A DNA stretch of 64,000 nt from Ustilago trichophora (taxonomy: Eukaryota > Basidiomycota > Ustilaginomycetes > Ustilaginales > Ustilaginaceae), in contig OOIN01000028.1 in assembly GCA_900323505.1 (NCBI GenBank), forward strand, positions 310,001 through 374,000, written 5' to 3'. The notes beneath the pieces were generated by a model. That model made no database searches and was not told the DNA's origin. It saw only the letters and a list, made by a program, of their open reading frames with translations. How positions within the stretch are numbered: position 1 is the stretch's first letter; every line of letters begins with the position of its first letter. Below, in pieces: positions 33,703 through 43,672 of the stretch. Made by a program: the position numbers and the translations under genes.

Positions 33703-36387
33703 ATGCAGCAGCTCACCACTCCCTTGCTTCCGCTATTGGACGCAGCGGGCGTCAAGGACAGTGCTCTTCTCGGCGCTGTTGCTCGTATCGCCCCCGTTCT
33801 TGTGCCGCAGGATCTTATCTCTGCTCTCCCCGCCAGCGTCGCTTACCTCGTCCTTGCCGAGCCATCACTCACCTACGATGCTGCAGCTGATCTGCTCGAC
33901 GCTGGTGCAGAGGCCATCGTGACCGCCGACACCCAACTCATCCAGCAATTTGACGCCGCCGTCTCGTCGACCCGTTTCATCTACCTTTCTGCTTCGGGCG
34001 CTGCTCCAGTCCCCGAAGTGCTCAAGTCGGTAGCAGGTGCCGTCATCACCCTCCCCACCGCTTCTGCCATCGCTTCGTCTTCCCAGCTCATCCAGACCAC
34101 TGCCGAGTCGCTCCAGACCAAGACCTCCGGCAAGTCGCTTTTCGTTCTTGCTACCTCGGGCGTTCCCTCTGTCGCAGATGTCAAGTCGGTCGCAAAGCTC
34201 ACTGCCAGCCTTATCGCTCCTTCTTCGGTTCTTGCTGTTGCCGACGAGGGCCAGCAGCACGAGGGCAAGCTCGACGTTGTCGACGCTTTCCTCGCCCCCT
34301 TGACTTCTGACCGCACTGACGGTCTCTTTGCGACCACCGTCGTCTCCTCTGCCTGCTCGACCTCGCTCGGTCTCGTCTATTCTTCGCCCCTCTCGATTCG
34401 CAAGTCGATCGTCACTGGTTCGGCTCACTACCAGTCCCGCAATCGTGGTCTCTGGCACAAGGGCGAGTCCAGCGGTGCCACCCAGCAGGTCGTCAGCATT
34501 CGACAGGACTGCGACTCGGACGCTATCCAATTCGCCGTTCGTCAGTCCCGCGGCACTTCTGCTTCTGGATTCTGCCACCTCGAGAACCGCGAAGGCTGCT
34601 TCTCCTCCGCTACCGGCCTCGCCAAGCTCGAAGCCACCCTCAAGGAGCGCAAGCAGTCCGCCCCTGCAGGCAGCTACACCGCCCGACTCTTCAACGACCC
34701 CTCCTTGCTTGGTGCCAAGCTCCGCGAGGAGGCTGCCGAGCTGGCTGACGCCAAGAACGAGGACAAGAAGCACGTCGCTTTCGAAGCTGCCGATCTGCTC
34801 TACTTTGCTCTCACCAAGTGCGTTTCGGCCGGTATCGGATTGGAGGAGATCGAAGCTTCGCTCGATGCTAAGTCGAAGAAGGTTTCGCGTCGCAAGGGTG
34901 ATGCCAAGCCTGCCTTTGCTGCTCAGCAAAAGGCCGCCGAGACCAAGGCCGCTCCCGCCCCTGCTGCCGCGCCCGTCAAGGACGCGGATGCACCCATCAA
35001 GATTCAATCTTACCGCTACGAAGACCTGACCGCCGCTCAGCGCAAGGAACTCCTCAAGCGTCCCGCTCTTCGCACCGAGCAAGTCATGGAGATCTGCCGA
35101 CCCATCCTTCGCTCCGTCAAAGAACGTGGAGATGCTGCATTGCTCGAACTCACCGAGAAATTCGACAAGGCCAAGTTGACCACCCCCGTCAAGCTCCCTC
35201 CCTTTGTCGATGACGAAGTCATGAGCAAGATCAAACCCGAGGTCAAGACCGCCATCGACATTGCCTACAACAACATTTGGACTTTCCACAAGGCTCAAAA
35301 GACCACCTTCGGTAACAAGAAGGCGGCCTCCACAGGTGCCAACGGTACCGTGGATGGAATCGAGGGACCCGAAGATGGAGTGTTGGAAGTCGAGACCATG
35401 CCCGGTGTGGTTTGCCGTCGTTTCGCGCGACCTATCGAATCTGTGGGATTGTACGTTCCCGGTGGTTCAGCAGTGTTGCCTTCTACTGCACTGATGCTGG
35501 GTGTTCCCGCTCAGGTAGCCCGCTGCCCCACAGTCGTAATCGCCACACCTCCTAGACCAGATGGAAGCATTTCGCCCGAAGTCCTCTACTGCGCATCCAA
35601 GGTCAACGCCACTGCCATCTTGTGTGCTGGTGGAGCCCAGGCGGTTGCCGGTTTGGCATACGGTACTGAGACCTGCCCCAAGGTGGACAAGATCGTTGGA
35701 CCTGGAAATCAGTTTGTCACGGCGGCCAAGATGTTGGTTCAAAACGAGACGGATGCTATTGTATCGATCGATATGCCAGCTGGACCTTCGGAGGTGCTTG
35801 TGATTGCGGATTCGACTGCGGATCCTGCATTTGTTGCATCCGATTTGCTCTCGCAGGCTGAACACGGTCCTGATTCCCAGGTCGTATTGGTCGGAATCGC
35901 CCTTACCGACGCCCAACTTTCGGCGATTGAATCCGAAGTCGACCGTCAAGCCCGAGCTCTACCTCGAGTATGCGTTGTTCGTCAAGCCATCGACAAATCC
36001 GTAACCATCATTGTTCCCTCGCGCGAAGCCGCTCTGGAATGGTCCAACGCCTACGCTCCCGAACATCTCATCCTCCAAACCTCGTCGCCCGAATCTCTGG
36101 TCAAGTTGGTCAAAAACGCAGGATCCGTCTTCGTCGGTAGCTGGTCCCCCGAAAGCTGCGGAGATTACATGAGCGGTACAAACCACTCTCTCCCCACTGC
36201 AGCTTACGCTAAATCTTACTCCGGAGTCAACGTTGGAACCTTTGAAAAATGCATCACAAGTCAAAGTTTGACAAAACAAGGTCTCAAAGGTTTCGGTCAA
36301 AACGTCATCGATCTGGCAATGTGCGAAGGTCTACAGGCTCACGCTATGGCGGTTAAGATCAGGTTGGACAAGATGGCTGCTCATTAA
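33703..36387 (+). CDS. HIS4: Trifunctional histidine biosynthesis enzyme
   Basis: An 894-aa fusion carrying three steps of histidine synthesis. The first ATG is at 33703; the frame opens 12 nt upstream at a TTG. Residues 1-230 form the fungal N-terminal region. The phosphoribosyl-AMP cyclohydrolase (HisI) part has SRNRGLWHKGES at 245-256 and the metal-binding RQDCDSDA block. The phosphoribosyl-ATP pyrophosphohydrolase (HisE) part starts at about 327 (ARLFNDPSLLGAKLREEAAEL). Histidinol dehydrogenase (HisD) fills about 431-894, with YVPGGSAVLPSTALML, KIVGPGNQFVTAAK and GTNHSLPT (His828). A Gly/Lys-rich insertion of about 20 residues lies before the NAD-binding part. The order HisI-HisE-HisD is the standard fungal HIS4 layout. 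Upstream TGACTC motifs suggest general amino-acid control. Confidence 0.96.
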   Translation: MQQLTTPLLPLLDAAGVKDSALLGAVARIAPVLVPQDLISALPASVAYLVLAEPSLTYDAAADLLDAGAEAIVTADTQLIQQFDAAVSSTRFIYLSASGAAPVPEVLKSVAGAVITLPTASAIASSSQLIQTTAESLQTKTSGKSLFVLATSGVPSVADVKSVAKLTASLIAPSSVLAVADEGQQHEGKLDVVDAFLAPLTSDRTDGLFATTVVSSACSTSLGLVYSSPLSIRKSIVTGSAHYQSRNRGLWHKGESSGATQQVVSIRQDCDSDAIQFAVRQSRGTSASGFCHLENREGCFSSATGLAKLEATLKERKQSAPAGSYTARLFNDPSLLGAKLREEAAELADAKNEDKKHVAFEAADLLYFALTKCVSAGIGLEEIEASLDAKSKKVSRRKGDAKPAFAAQQKAAETKAAPAPAAAPVKDADAPIKIQSYRYEDLTAAQRKELLKRPALRTEQVMEICRPILRSVKERGDAALLELTEKFDKAKLTTPVKLPPFVDDEVMSKIKPEVKTAIDIAYNNIWTFHKAQKTTFGNKKAASTGANGTVDGIEGPEDGVLEVETMPGVVCRRFARPIESVGLYVPGGSAVLPSTALMLGVPAQVARCPTVVIATPPRPDGSISPEVLYCASKVNATAILCAGGAQAVAGLAYGTETCPKVDKIVGPGNQFVTAAKMLVQNETDAIVSIDMPAGPSEVLVIADSTADPAFVASDLLSQAEHGPDSQVVLVGIALTDAQLSAIESEVDRQARALPRVCVVRQAIDKSVTIIVPSREAALEWSNAYAPEHLILQTSSPESLVKLVKNAGSVFVGSWSPESCGDYMSGTNHSLPTAAYAKSYSGVNVGTFEKCITSQSLTKQGLKGFGQNVIDLAMCEGLQAHAMAVKIRLDKMAAH

Positions 36388-36877
36388 GTTGATCTTATCT
36401 ATGTAGATTCTGTGACTTTTTTTTTTTTTGTTTCGCCCTTTCTTTTCTTTTCTTCGATATGTTCGTTGCACATGTTTTTCAAACTTATCAAATTTGATCC
36501 GTGTGTGTGTGTGGTCTTTTCGCAAAATCAAACCTCAGTCAACACTCCACCAGATTGTCTCTCCCTCTCTCTTCCTTTCTCTTGGAAAACAAAGATCATC
36601 ATCTCCCTCTCCCAAGCCAACCAGCCAGCCAGCGATTCAGATCAAAACTGGCATAGATTTTAGATGTGAGGATAAAAAAAAAAACACGAATTGCATGTAT
36701 AAAAATGAGGGTATTCGCAAAAGACCAAAAACAAGACAAAGAGACAAAACGAAAGCGCAACAGGCAAATGACAAGGGATCCATCCCGGGAACCCTTGACG
36801 AACGAAGTGAAAGTGTGCAAAAACGAATGTGTGAGGTCAAGAATAAACTTCAAGTGCCAATGCTGCGAGATGGAAGA
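36388..36877. other. Convergent intergenic region HIS4 / kinase
   Basis: About 490 bp with several T/CT-rich and A-rich runs (36418-36430, 36673-36682) and a short (GT)n. No gene seen. Confidence 0.5.
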
Positions 36878-38428
36878 TTAGGGTTGTGGCAGTCCTGATT
36901 TCTCATCATACTGCTGCTGCTGTTGCTGTTGATGGGAGAAGCCAGCCGAGGAAGAAGACATTTGATATTCTTCCAATCCCCGCTGCTGCTGGCTTGCAAA
37001 GTCGACTCCGTTCAACGCCGAGGGGCTATAGTGTTGTGACAGTGGCGAAAGTTGACCTCCTTGTGATCGGCCAGGCTGGGGTACGGCGAGTTGGTCCTTT
37101 TCGCTATATCTCTCAACGCCGAAAGAGGAACTGTGCGGTGAAGATGAGCGGAGTTCAGAGGGGATAGGTGTCAATCGAGCCGCATCACCGGTGGTGTTGG
37201 GGTGTGGGGCGGTTTCGGAGAGAGGCTGGTCTTGAAGGGTATGTGTCATGCTAGAGATTTGCGAGACTCGGTCCTGGTCGGCGTTTGTACTGGGTCCAGC
37301 GCCAGCTGTGGCGGGCTGGGGACCATTGCCACGAGGGCCGCGGAAGTAGCTCTTTCGCCGTTGTTTGAGATGGTCGAATGGTAGGAAGTGCTCTTCCATC
37401 TGACGCATTTCGGGTGGCAAGGCGTCAAAGTCGGCATTCCCGTTTCGCTTCTTGGCTTTGAGCGGGTTGTCTTCAAGCAACAACTCCTCGAGCTCGTGTG
37501 TAGCGTCAAAGTTGGCCTTCTTGGAATCGGGTTCGAAGGGTGGTGTGACTTGCTTTGCTTCCATGGCAGGCCAGTCGATCCCCGCAAACCAAGGGTGAGT
37601 CTTGAACTCGTCAATGCCGCTGCGGCAGCCTAAGCGTTTGCGAGGATCACGCTCGAGAAGGCTCTTGATGCAGCTGACGGTCTCGCGGCTGACGATGTTC
37701 TCAACGTTCTCCGGGAATGTGCAGCGGTCATTGAGGATGGAATGGGTGAGGGCAGAGTTGGTCTTGCCACGAAAGGGGCGACGACCAAAAAGGAGCTCGT
37801 ACGCTACCACGCCGAGAGACCACCAGTCGACGGAGGACAGATAGCCGCGCTTTGTGAGAACTTCGGGTGCCATGTAGGCCATGGATCCTGCAATGCTGGT
37901 GAGTGGCCGCCGTGGTGAGAAATGAACGGCAATGTTGAAATCGGTCAAATGCGCATGACCCTTTTCATCGAGCAAGACATTGTCTGGCTTGAGATCTCGA
38001 TGGACAATCTGTAGCCTGTGCAGGTAGTCGAGACCAAGTGCGAGCTCGGCAACGTAGAAACGAACGACTTCTTCGCTCATGTTGCCCGTGCGGTCGAGAT
38101 GGAAACGCAAGTCACCACCGAGCATGAGGTCGAGTACCATGAACATATTTTCGTCGTCCTGGAAGGCATAGCGCAAGTTGCAAACAAAGGGAGAGTCGAT
38201 CTCTTCGAGCAACCTGCGTTCCTGGATAATATTGGAGACGGCGCGCATCTTGATACATTTGGCCTTGTTGATGTATTTGAGCGCATAGAGATCCTTGGTC
38301 TGCTTGTGTTGGACGACGCGGACCTTTCCAAAGGCACCTTTGCCGACCGCACGCAGGAGGTAAAAGTGGTAAAGGTCGACAGGGCCATCAAAGTCGATGA
38401 CTTCGGGCTTGCAGCAGACGGCTCCCAT
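36878..38428 (-). CDS. YANK/STK32-like Ser/Thr protein kinase
   Basis: A 516-aa AGC-type kinase. The N-terminus MGAVCCK has the Gly2 and Cys pattern of N-myristoylated, palmitoylated proteins, suggesting membrane anchoring. The kinase domain (about 23-285) shows the Gly loop GKGAFG (29-34), Lys51, HRD (143-145) and APE (187-189). The usual DFG is DFN (163-165, in LTDFNIAV), which is typical of the STK32/YANK subfamily. An AGC C-terminal tail segment follows, with FEPDSKKANFDATHELEELL. The last ~150 residues are Gln/Ser/Pro-rich and end in a Gln run. Substrates of this subfamily are poorly known. Confidence 0.92.
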   Translation of the reverse strand: MGAVCCKPEVIDFDGPVDLYHFYLLRAVGKGAFGKVRVVQHKQTKDLYALKYINKAKCIKMRAVSNIIQERRLLEEIDSPFVCNLRYAFQDDENMFMVLDLMLGGDLRFHLDRTGNMSEEVVRFYVAELALGLDYLHRLQIVHRDLKPDNVLLDEKGHAHLTDFNIAVHFSPRRPLTSIAGSMAYMAPEVLTKRGYLSSVDWWSLGVVAYELLFGRRPFRGKTNSALTHSILNDRCTFPENVENIVSRETVSCIKSLLERDPRKRLGCRSGIDEFKTHPWFAGIDWPAMEAKQVTPPFEPDSKKANFDATHELEELLLEDNPLKAKKRNGNADFDALPPEMRQMEEHFLPFDHLKQRRKSYFRGPRGNGPQPATAGAGPSTNADQDRVSQISSMTHTLQDQPLSETAPHPNTTGDAARLTPIPSELRSSSPHSSSFGVERYSEKDQLAVPQPGRSQGGQLSPLSQHYSPSALNGVDFASQQQRGLEEYQMSSSSAGFSHQQQQQQQYDEKSGLPQP

Positions 38429-38956
38429 GATTGGCTAGACAACTCTATAGAGCAGCAGATGCTACAGTTGAAGGGAGAGAAGGTAGAAGATGAAGTTCTA
38501 TGCGAGTAGGGGTGCCATGGAACACTCAAAGCTGAATGCAATGGAGGGCTGTTCAAGTGGATCCAGAACTGATGGCGTAGTCTAGTTGAGCGAGATGTGA
38601 GATGAAACTGGCAAGAGCGTCGATGACATCCAAAGGCGAGGGGTATCTGGAGGGTAGAGCCTGGACGTGAGCAAATGCACCGAACGAGTCACGGAAAGGA
38701 ACGGAGGACGATGAAAGGATCAACAGAGCCTCGATCCCATCAGGTCAGTCGGGTAGGTCAAGCGTGTGACAAGCGTGTACTCTGGTACCTCGACAGAGCT
38801 TTGGTTGTGTCAAATGTCGAACACAAAAGCGCGGACGTTGGTCGAATGCTATGGCCGAGTCAATCGGATGAGATGCGACGATGATAGTCGGCGGGATGTA
38901 CCGAATAGGGTTTCCTTCGGGAAAGCCGAGACGAGCAAGGCGGCTGCGGCTGCGGT

Positions 38957-39033
38957 GTGGTGGTGATGGTGGTGGTGATGGTGGTGGTGATGGTGGTGGT
39001 GATGGTGGTGGTGATGGTGGTGGTGATGGTGGT
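38957..39033. repeat. 12-bp minisatellite GATGGTGGTGGT
   Basis: Six GAT triplets at exact 12-bp spacing (38965, 38977, 38989, 39001, 39013, 39025), each followed by three GGT triplets except the last (two). It is non-coding; either strand translates to low-complexity peptides. Confidence 0.95.
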
Positions 39034-39184
39034 CAAAGCGATCCGAGCAATGCCAAAACAAACGCTACTTGCAGGGATGTGAGCGAATGCTCGGGGCGAG
39101 CCGATGCGGAAAGTCAAGTGGTGATGGTGGAGTAGATGGGTGGGTCGATGAGACGAGAGGGATGCTGCTGCTCAACCTCGAAAA

Positions 39185-39222
39185 GTGTGTGTGTGTGTGC
39201 GTCTGTCTGTGTGTGTGGACTT
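39185..39222. repeat. Imperfect (GT)n tract
   Basis: GT repeats with interruptions (GTGTGC, GTCTGTC). Confidence 0.8.
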
Positions 39223-39316
39223 GGACGTGGATGTGGATGTGGAACGCGGCGGAGGAGGAGGCGGCAGCGGCGGGTTGCCAATGCAGAACGCGGAAGAGCT
39301 CAACCCAACAGCGGTC

Positions 39317-39375
39317 TGTGTGTGTGTGTGTGTGTGTGTGAGTGTGTGTGTGTGTGAGTGTGTGTGTGTGTGTGT
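39317..39375. repeat. (TG)n microsatellite with GA interruptions
   Basis: About 59 bp of TG repeats broken by two AG steps. Confidence 0.95.
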
Positions 39376-39441
39376 CGAGTTTTAGGCGAGAGGCAGAGCA
39401 GAACGCTTTGGACAGCAGGGGGCTTTGCGCTTGGTTCTCTC

Positions 39442-39465
39442 TTTTTTTTTTTTTTTTTTTTTTTT
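39442..39465. repeat. T24 homopolymer
   Basis: Run of 24 T about 65 bp after the (TG)n tract. Confidence 0.9.
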
Positions 39466-40558
39466 AATGCTTTCGACACACGCAAACTGGCAAGGCGTAG
39501 TCGGGAGCTGAATTTTACTTCAAGATTACTCCACGCAGCGACACACAGAGGCAAGCTTGTGCTCTGCACCCTTGTCCTGCCTGTCTCGTGTCTATATTCG
39601 TACTGTAGTTATATTTCTTTTTCTTCCAAGATTTTTACATTTTTAACCTTTGCTGTCTGCCGCAAGCGTTTGTCACACCTGCAAAAGAGCGCGTGTTGCG
39701 TAAAATTGAGGCGAATCTGAGATCTCGTGTTCCTTTTCCTGCTTCTTGAGAAGCAAAAAAATGTGTGTGGAGAGAGAGAGAGAAAGAGCACGGCGTTCGA
39801 CGCAACTCGAATTTCGAGTTCGCCGTCCTTTTGTTGATTTGTTCACTGCTGGTCACAATTCGAGCGCACTTCGCTTACCTGCCTCTGGCCGCGTTCCGAA
39901 ACTTAATTCCCCACCAGAGCACAACTGCCATGTGAACTCTGTCAACTTCTGTGTGCATCATCGTTGCCCACACACACAAACGCACACCACACAGCGAAAA
40001 AAGTTGCGCCGAGCTGTGGGCACGGTTCTGTGGACATAACGGCCTTGACTTGGCCCGAACTTGGCATCCTAGGCAGTGCACACGCTAGCAAAGATGCCTC
40101 CATTTTGAACAAAGAAGAAAGAAAGCATGCTAGACAACAACAGTCTTTACGGGAACAAGTTGTTCTGCACTGTACCCAGTTTGGCAGTACGGCCTGGAGA
40201 CGGGAGATGCAAGCCATATCGTCGGGCTGATCCCAACCATCGGAGTGTGCCGTGGGGGCGTTGATTGCAAACGCCACTCGGCCTACAGAACTGCTGTACA
40301 GCACTCTGTGTGTCTGTCTGTCTGTCTTTTTGTCTGTCGGGCCTCGCGCATGGTGCAAGCCTACGCTGCTCAGTACAAATGTCGACGTCCGCAACTGCAG
40401 CATTGAAACCGCCCACCTGTTTCTCATGTCAGCCTTCATACCAATTTCGTTGCGCCGACTGTACCGTATCTCATCACCGGGCCACGCACATCAGGAGACT
40501 TGCGTATACTTAGCAAGGAGCACAAAGCGTGGATCTTGGGCTTGAGAAGAACACTCTA

Positions 40559-40559
<1 letters not shown>

Positions 40560-40588
<29 letters not shown>
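40560..40588. repeat. (CTG)n trinucleotide repeat
   Basis: About 9.7 units of CTG in non-coding DNA. Confidence 0.9.
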
Positions 40589-40591
<3 letters not shown>

Positions 40592-41276
40592 ACCACAAAA
40601 TCGACATCCTCTTCGATCGAGCCTAAGACAACATGGCAGAATGCGATCCAAGCACGTGGTGCCCAATCTTACTGCTCACTTTTCTTCTGAGAGATTGTCG
40701 AGCTGAAAGAGCGACTCTGCATGCATCTGTTTCTGAACGAAGCAGCGCCTATTAGCTGGTCCGGCTGTAGTTTGGTCCGTTTCCCGGTCAGGTGTGCCAG
40801 CTCTTGTTCTCTTGCATTCTGCACTCACATCTAGACCAGCTAGCCTAGGGTCAATGACATGTGCCGCATATCAAGAACGTCAACAATTAGCATTCAAAGC
40901 ACCGTTCAACCCGCTTTGCCATAAAAGAATGCATAGCTCAAAGCGTTGGACATATCAAAGCCACGAGGCAATGTGGCAGGAAAGCACTCGCGCGAGAGTA
41001 AATTCTTCCTCCCTCAACATCGCGCACGTGATCAAGCAGTGTGAAATCGGGCTTCTTCTCAAAATTGACAAAAGAGAAGAGAGAGAAAGGCAGACGAGCT
41101 TGGCTAAAGAAAGATCGGAAGAAAACGCCAAAAAAGTTGCTTTCTTCCTGCCAAGAGCTGTGTACCGTAGTCACTTCACCATCCCTCGTCCTCGTCACCA
41201 CCCTTTGCTTCACACCTCATCGCCAGTCACCTCCAGACAACCACCCCTCTTCTTGGCTTTCTGGTCGCCAACAACA

Positions 41277-42977
41277 ATGATCAGCGCACCTTCTTCGCAG
41301 GCTCTGCTTGCCCGTACCGCCTTACGCGGTGCTAGAATCGCAGCCGCAGCTAAGCCCACCGCACGTGTCACCTCCGCGTTCGTCATCTCCAGCAGCGCCT
41401 CTCAGCCCAGCCGAAGCTTTACCGTCTCCTCTATCCCTCGCCAGGAGGTTGCTGCCATCCCTACAGTTGCTGACGACGCTGCTCAGCAGCCGTTCGTCAT
41501 CCCCACGTCTGGCAGGAAGAAGCGCGGCAAGCCCACCACCGAAGCCGACAAGGCAAAGCTTCTCCTCAAGTGGGGCTGGTTCGAGCCCAACGCACGCAAG
41601 TCCAGGCAGCTCGCCAACGCCCTCACCAGAGGCTTTGCTTTCCCCGAATGGCTCAGGCCCACCTACGATCTCGTCAAAGCTTTCCGTTCTGCCCGTGCAC
41701 GTCTCTGGTCGCCCACAGCCGAGGACATCCGCACCTTTGCCCCCGACGCCACCTTCTCCGATCCCCAGCAGTGGATTGATGAGCAGATCGAAGCGTATCG
41801 TTCCAAATTCGAGGCTGCCGATGCCAAAGTCAGCGCAGCTAAGAAGGAAAGTATCGACTACATCTCCAAAGTAGAGATGTGGGACATGATGGACTACGAG
41901 CAGCAGGTGGATTTCGCTCTGCGATCCGTATGGGACAGCATGTCTGAGGAGCAGCGATCCGCTGCACTTCTTCGCACACGTTACGACAGCATTCGAAAGC
42001 TTGGCTGGAGGCAAGGTTACTCTTCCGGCTACCCCAGACCTGAAGGTGAAAGCTCTCACCTGCCCTCCAAGCTCGGTGCCGAAGGCGATGAAGGATGGGC
42101 AGCCTTCCGCGAGCTTCAAAAGGCCGAAGAGGCAGATGCCTGGGTAGCCTGGCAGAACCTCTCCCCCGAGGAGCGTGTCGCAGAAGAAAAAGCAGCTTGG
42201 AAGCTTCGCGATCGTTCCCAAGTCTACATTGACGATTCAGAAGACTCCCTCATCCTCACTTCGCCCTCCCCTCGATGGTATCCCGTCCCTGAACGAGCTG
42301 GCGAGCTCACCTTCTTGCCGAACACCATCATCAAGCTCGTCAAGAACCACACTCCCGAAGGCGCTGAGTACGACCCTTTCAAAGCCACCTTCCGTGTACC
42401 CCTCTCCATGCACAAACATGCCCTTCGATCCTACCTGCTTTCCATCTATGGTCTGAAAACCACATGGGCACGTTCGTCGATCTACCGATCGCCCGTCACT
42501 CGCGACAACCGAACCGGCAAGAAAATCTCGGGTCGTGGTCGTACATACAAAAAAGTCGAGGTTGGACTTCTGGAACCTTTCCTCTTCCCCGAAATCTCTC
42601 CTGAATTCCAAAAGCAACACCTGCTCACCTCTGAACTCGACTACGAACGCTCTCGAGTGTATCTCAAGATGACCAAGACTACCCGTTGGAGAGGTAAGAA
42701 ATCCACGGACCAGTACGAACAGGAGATCACCAATCGCGACGAGGTCACCTATCACAATTTGGACCCGCTCTCCAGTGAAGGCATCAAAGGAGACGATAAG
42801 AAGGATGGTGAAAAGTTCCCCAGGTTTATGGTCAAGACCAAGGGTCTGCCGAGTGCCAAGCATGGAAAGATTCTCGAATTGCTCGCAAAGGAGAGGAAGG
42901 AGAAGGATGAGAGGATTCAGGCCATGGTGGATCAGTTTAAGAGGGACGCTGCTGTGAGTGCAAAGAGTGAGGCGTAA
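41277..42977 (+). CDS. Mitochondrial large-subunit ribosomal protein uL23m
   Basis: A 566-aa protein. The ATG at 41277 starts an Ala/Arg/Ser-rich mitochondrial presequence (MISAPSSQALLARTALRGAR). The uL23 core is at about 345-420: FLPNTIIKLVKN, FRVPLSMHKHALRSYLLSIYGL and the WARSSIYRSPVTR basic strand, as in yeast Mrp20. It should sit near the peptide exit of the mitochondrial ribosome. About 330 residues precede the core; they include a WGWFEPNARKSRQLANAL segment and acidic helical stretches. The family's yeast member is about half this size, so the extension is notable. A Lys/Glu-rich C-terminal helix follows. The gene is intronless, with a (AG)22 repeat just past its stop. Confidence 0.88.
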   Translation: MISAPSSQALLARTALRGARIAAAAKPTARVTSAFVISSSASQPSRSFTVSSIPRQEVAAIPTVADDAAQQPFVIPTSGRKKRGKPTTEADKAKLLLKWGWFEPNARKSRQLANALTRGFAFPEWLRPTYDLVKAFRSARARLWSPTAEDIRTFAPDATFSDPQQWIDEQIEAYRSKFEAADAKVSAAKKESIDYISKVEMWDMMDYEQQVDFALRSVWDSMSEEQRSAALLRTRYDSIRKLGWRQGYSSGYPRPEGESSHLPSKLGAEGDEGWAAFRELQKAEEADAWVAWQNLSPEERVAEEKAAWKLRDRSQVYIDDSEDSLILTSPSPRWYPVPERAGELTFLPNTIIKLVKNHTPEGAEYDPFKATFRVPLSMHKHALRSYLLSIYGLKTTWARSSIYRSPVTRDNRTGKKISGRGRTYKKVEVGLLEPFLFPEISPEFQKQHLLTSELDYERSRVYLKMTKTTRWRGKKSTDQYEQEITNRDEVTYHNLDPLSSEGIKGDDKKDGEKFPRFMVKTKGLPSAKHGKILELLAKERKEKDERIQAMVDQFKRDAAVSAKSEA

Positions 42978-43017
42978 TGCAGAGACAGACGAGGCCCGAA
43001 ACGTCGTTTTGTATGTA

Positions 43018-43020
<3 letters not shown>

Positions 43021-43064
<44 letters not shown>
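43021..43064. repeat. (AG)22 microsatellite
   Basis: Perfect dinucleotide run in the 3' flank of the uL23m gene. Confidence 0.95.
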
Positions 43065-43067
<3 letters not shown>

Positions 43068-43236
43068 ATGTCTCGTTTGCACAATGACATGAATCTGTTA
43101 TACCTTTGGTGGTCGTGAACCTGTCGTGTCTTCAGGACTGCGCAAACTCATTGGTAGAGATAGATGTGTCTAAGTTACTGTGTATCTATTGAGCTTTCGA
43201 CAAACATACATGGGGCGATCGGGTGCATTCTCCACC

Positions 43237-43640
43237 TCAAATAACCCCTTTGCCCTTCAACCGCTCCACAACACCCCTAACGATATCCTCGGTGCTACTA
43301 TCCCTTTCCACTTTAACCACCACCGTCCCGACCTCTTCCTCCTCATTGGGTCTTTGCAACGTATCCAACTGCGAATAGAGCATGTCCAACTTCATAAAGT
43401 GACCCTTTCGATTGGCCATTCTTTCCTCCAAGAGCTCTTTACTTAGATCCAGATAGATGTGAATGACTCTGAGATCTGTGGGTGTTGGAACATCCGATTC
43501 GGGTTTGAGGGCTGCTGGATCGGCGAGGCTGGTTAAAGTGCCACGGAGGAGACGACGATAATTGAGTTTCAGAGAGGAACATGCGATGATAGCCAGCTTG
43601 TTTTTAGACCCCTTGGTAGCCGCATTGTGTCCTTCATTGA

Positions 43641-43672
<32 letters not shown>

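Larger units (their letters stand above)
38429..41276. other. Gene-poor, microsatellite-rich region of 2.85 kb
   Basis: Lies between divergent genes. It holds a GATGGTGGTGGT minisatellite, long (GT)n tracts, a T24 run and a (CTG)n run, listed separately. Short frames inside are repeat-derived or lack coding character. The reading frame upstream of the ribosomal protein gene happens to stay open from 40794, but that part looks like promoter and leader. Confidence 0.5.

Noticed and set aside
33865..35298. 477-codon open frame antisense to HIS4
   Set aside because: Shadow of strongly biased HIS4 codons; Gly/Leu/Ser-rich without domains.
38849..39135. His-rich or Gly-Asp-rich frames across the minisatellite
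   Set aside because: They are translations of the GATGGTGGTGGT repeat with no flanking coding features.
40794..41276. In-frame open extension upstream of uL23m
   Set aside because: Starts with GTG and would place about 160 unrelated residues before a clear mitochondrial presequence; the absence of stops looks like chance.
6551..41276. Apparent enrichment of single TGTAC/GTACA motifs in the gene-poor stretches
   Set aside because: Counting by eye gives roughly the number expected for a 5-mer on two strands over ~10 kb; only the two tandem arrays stand out.
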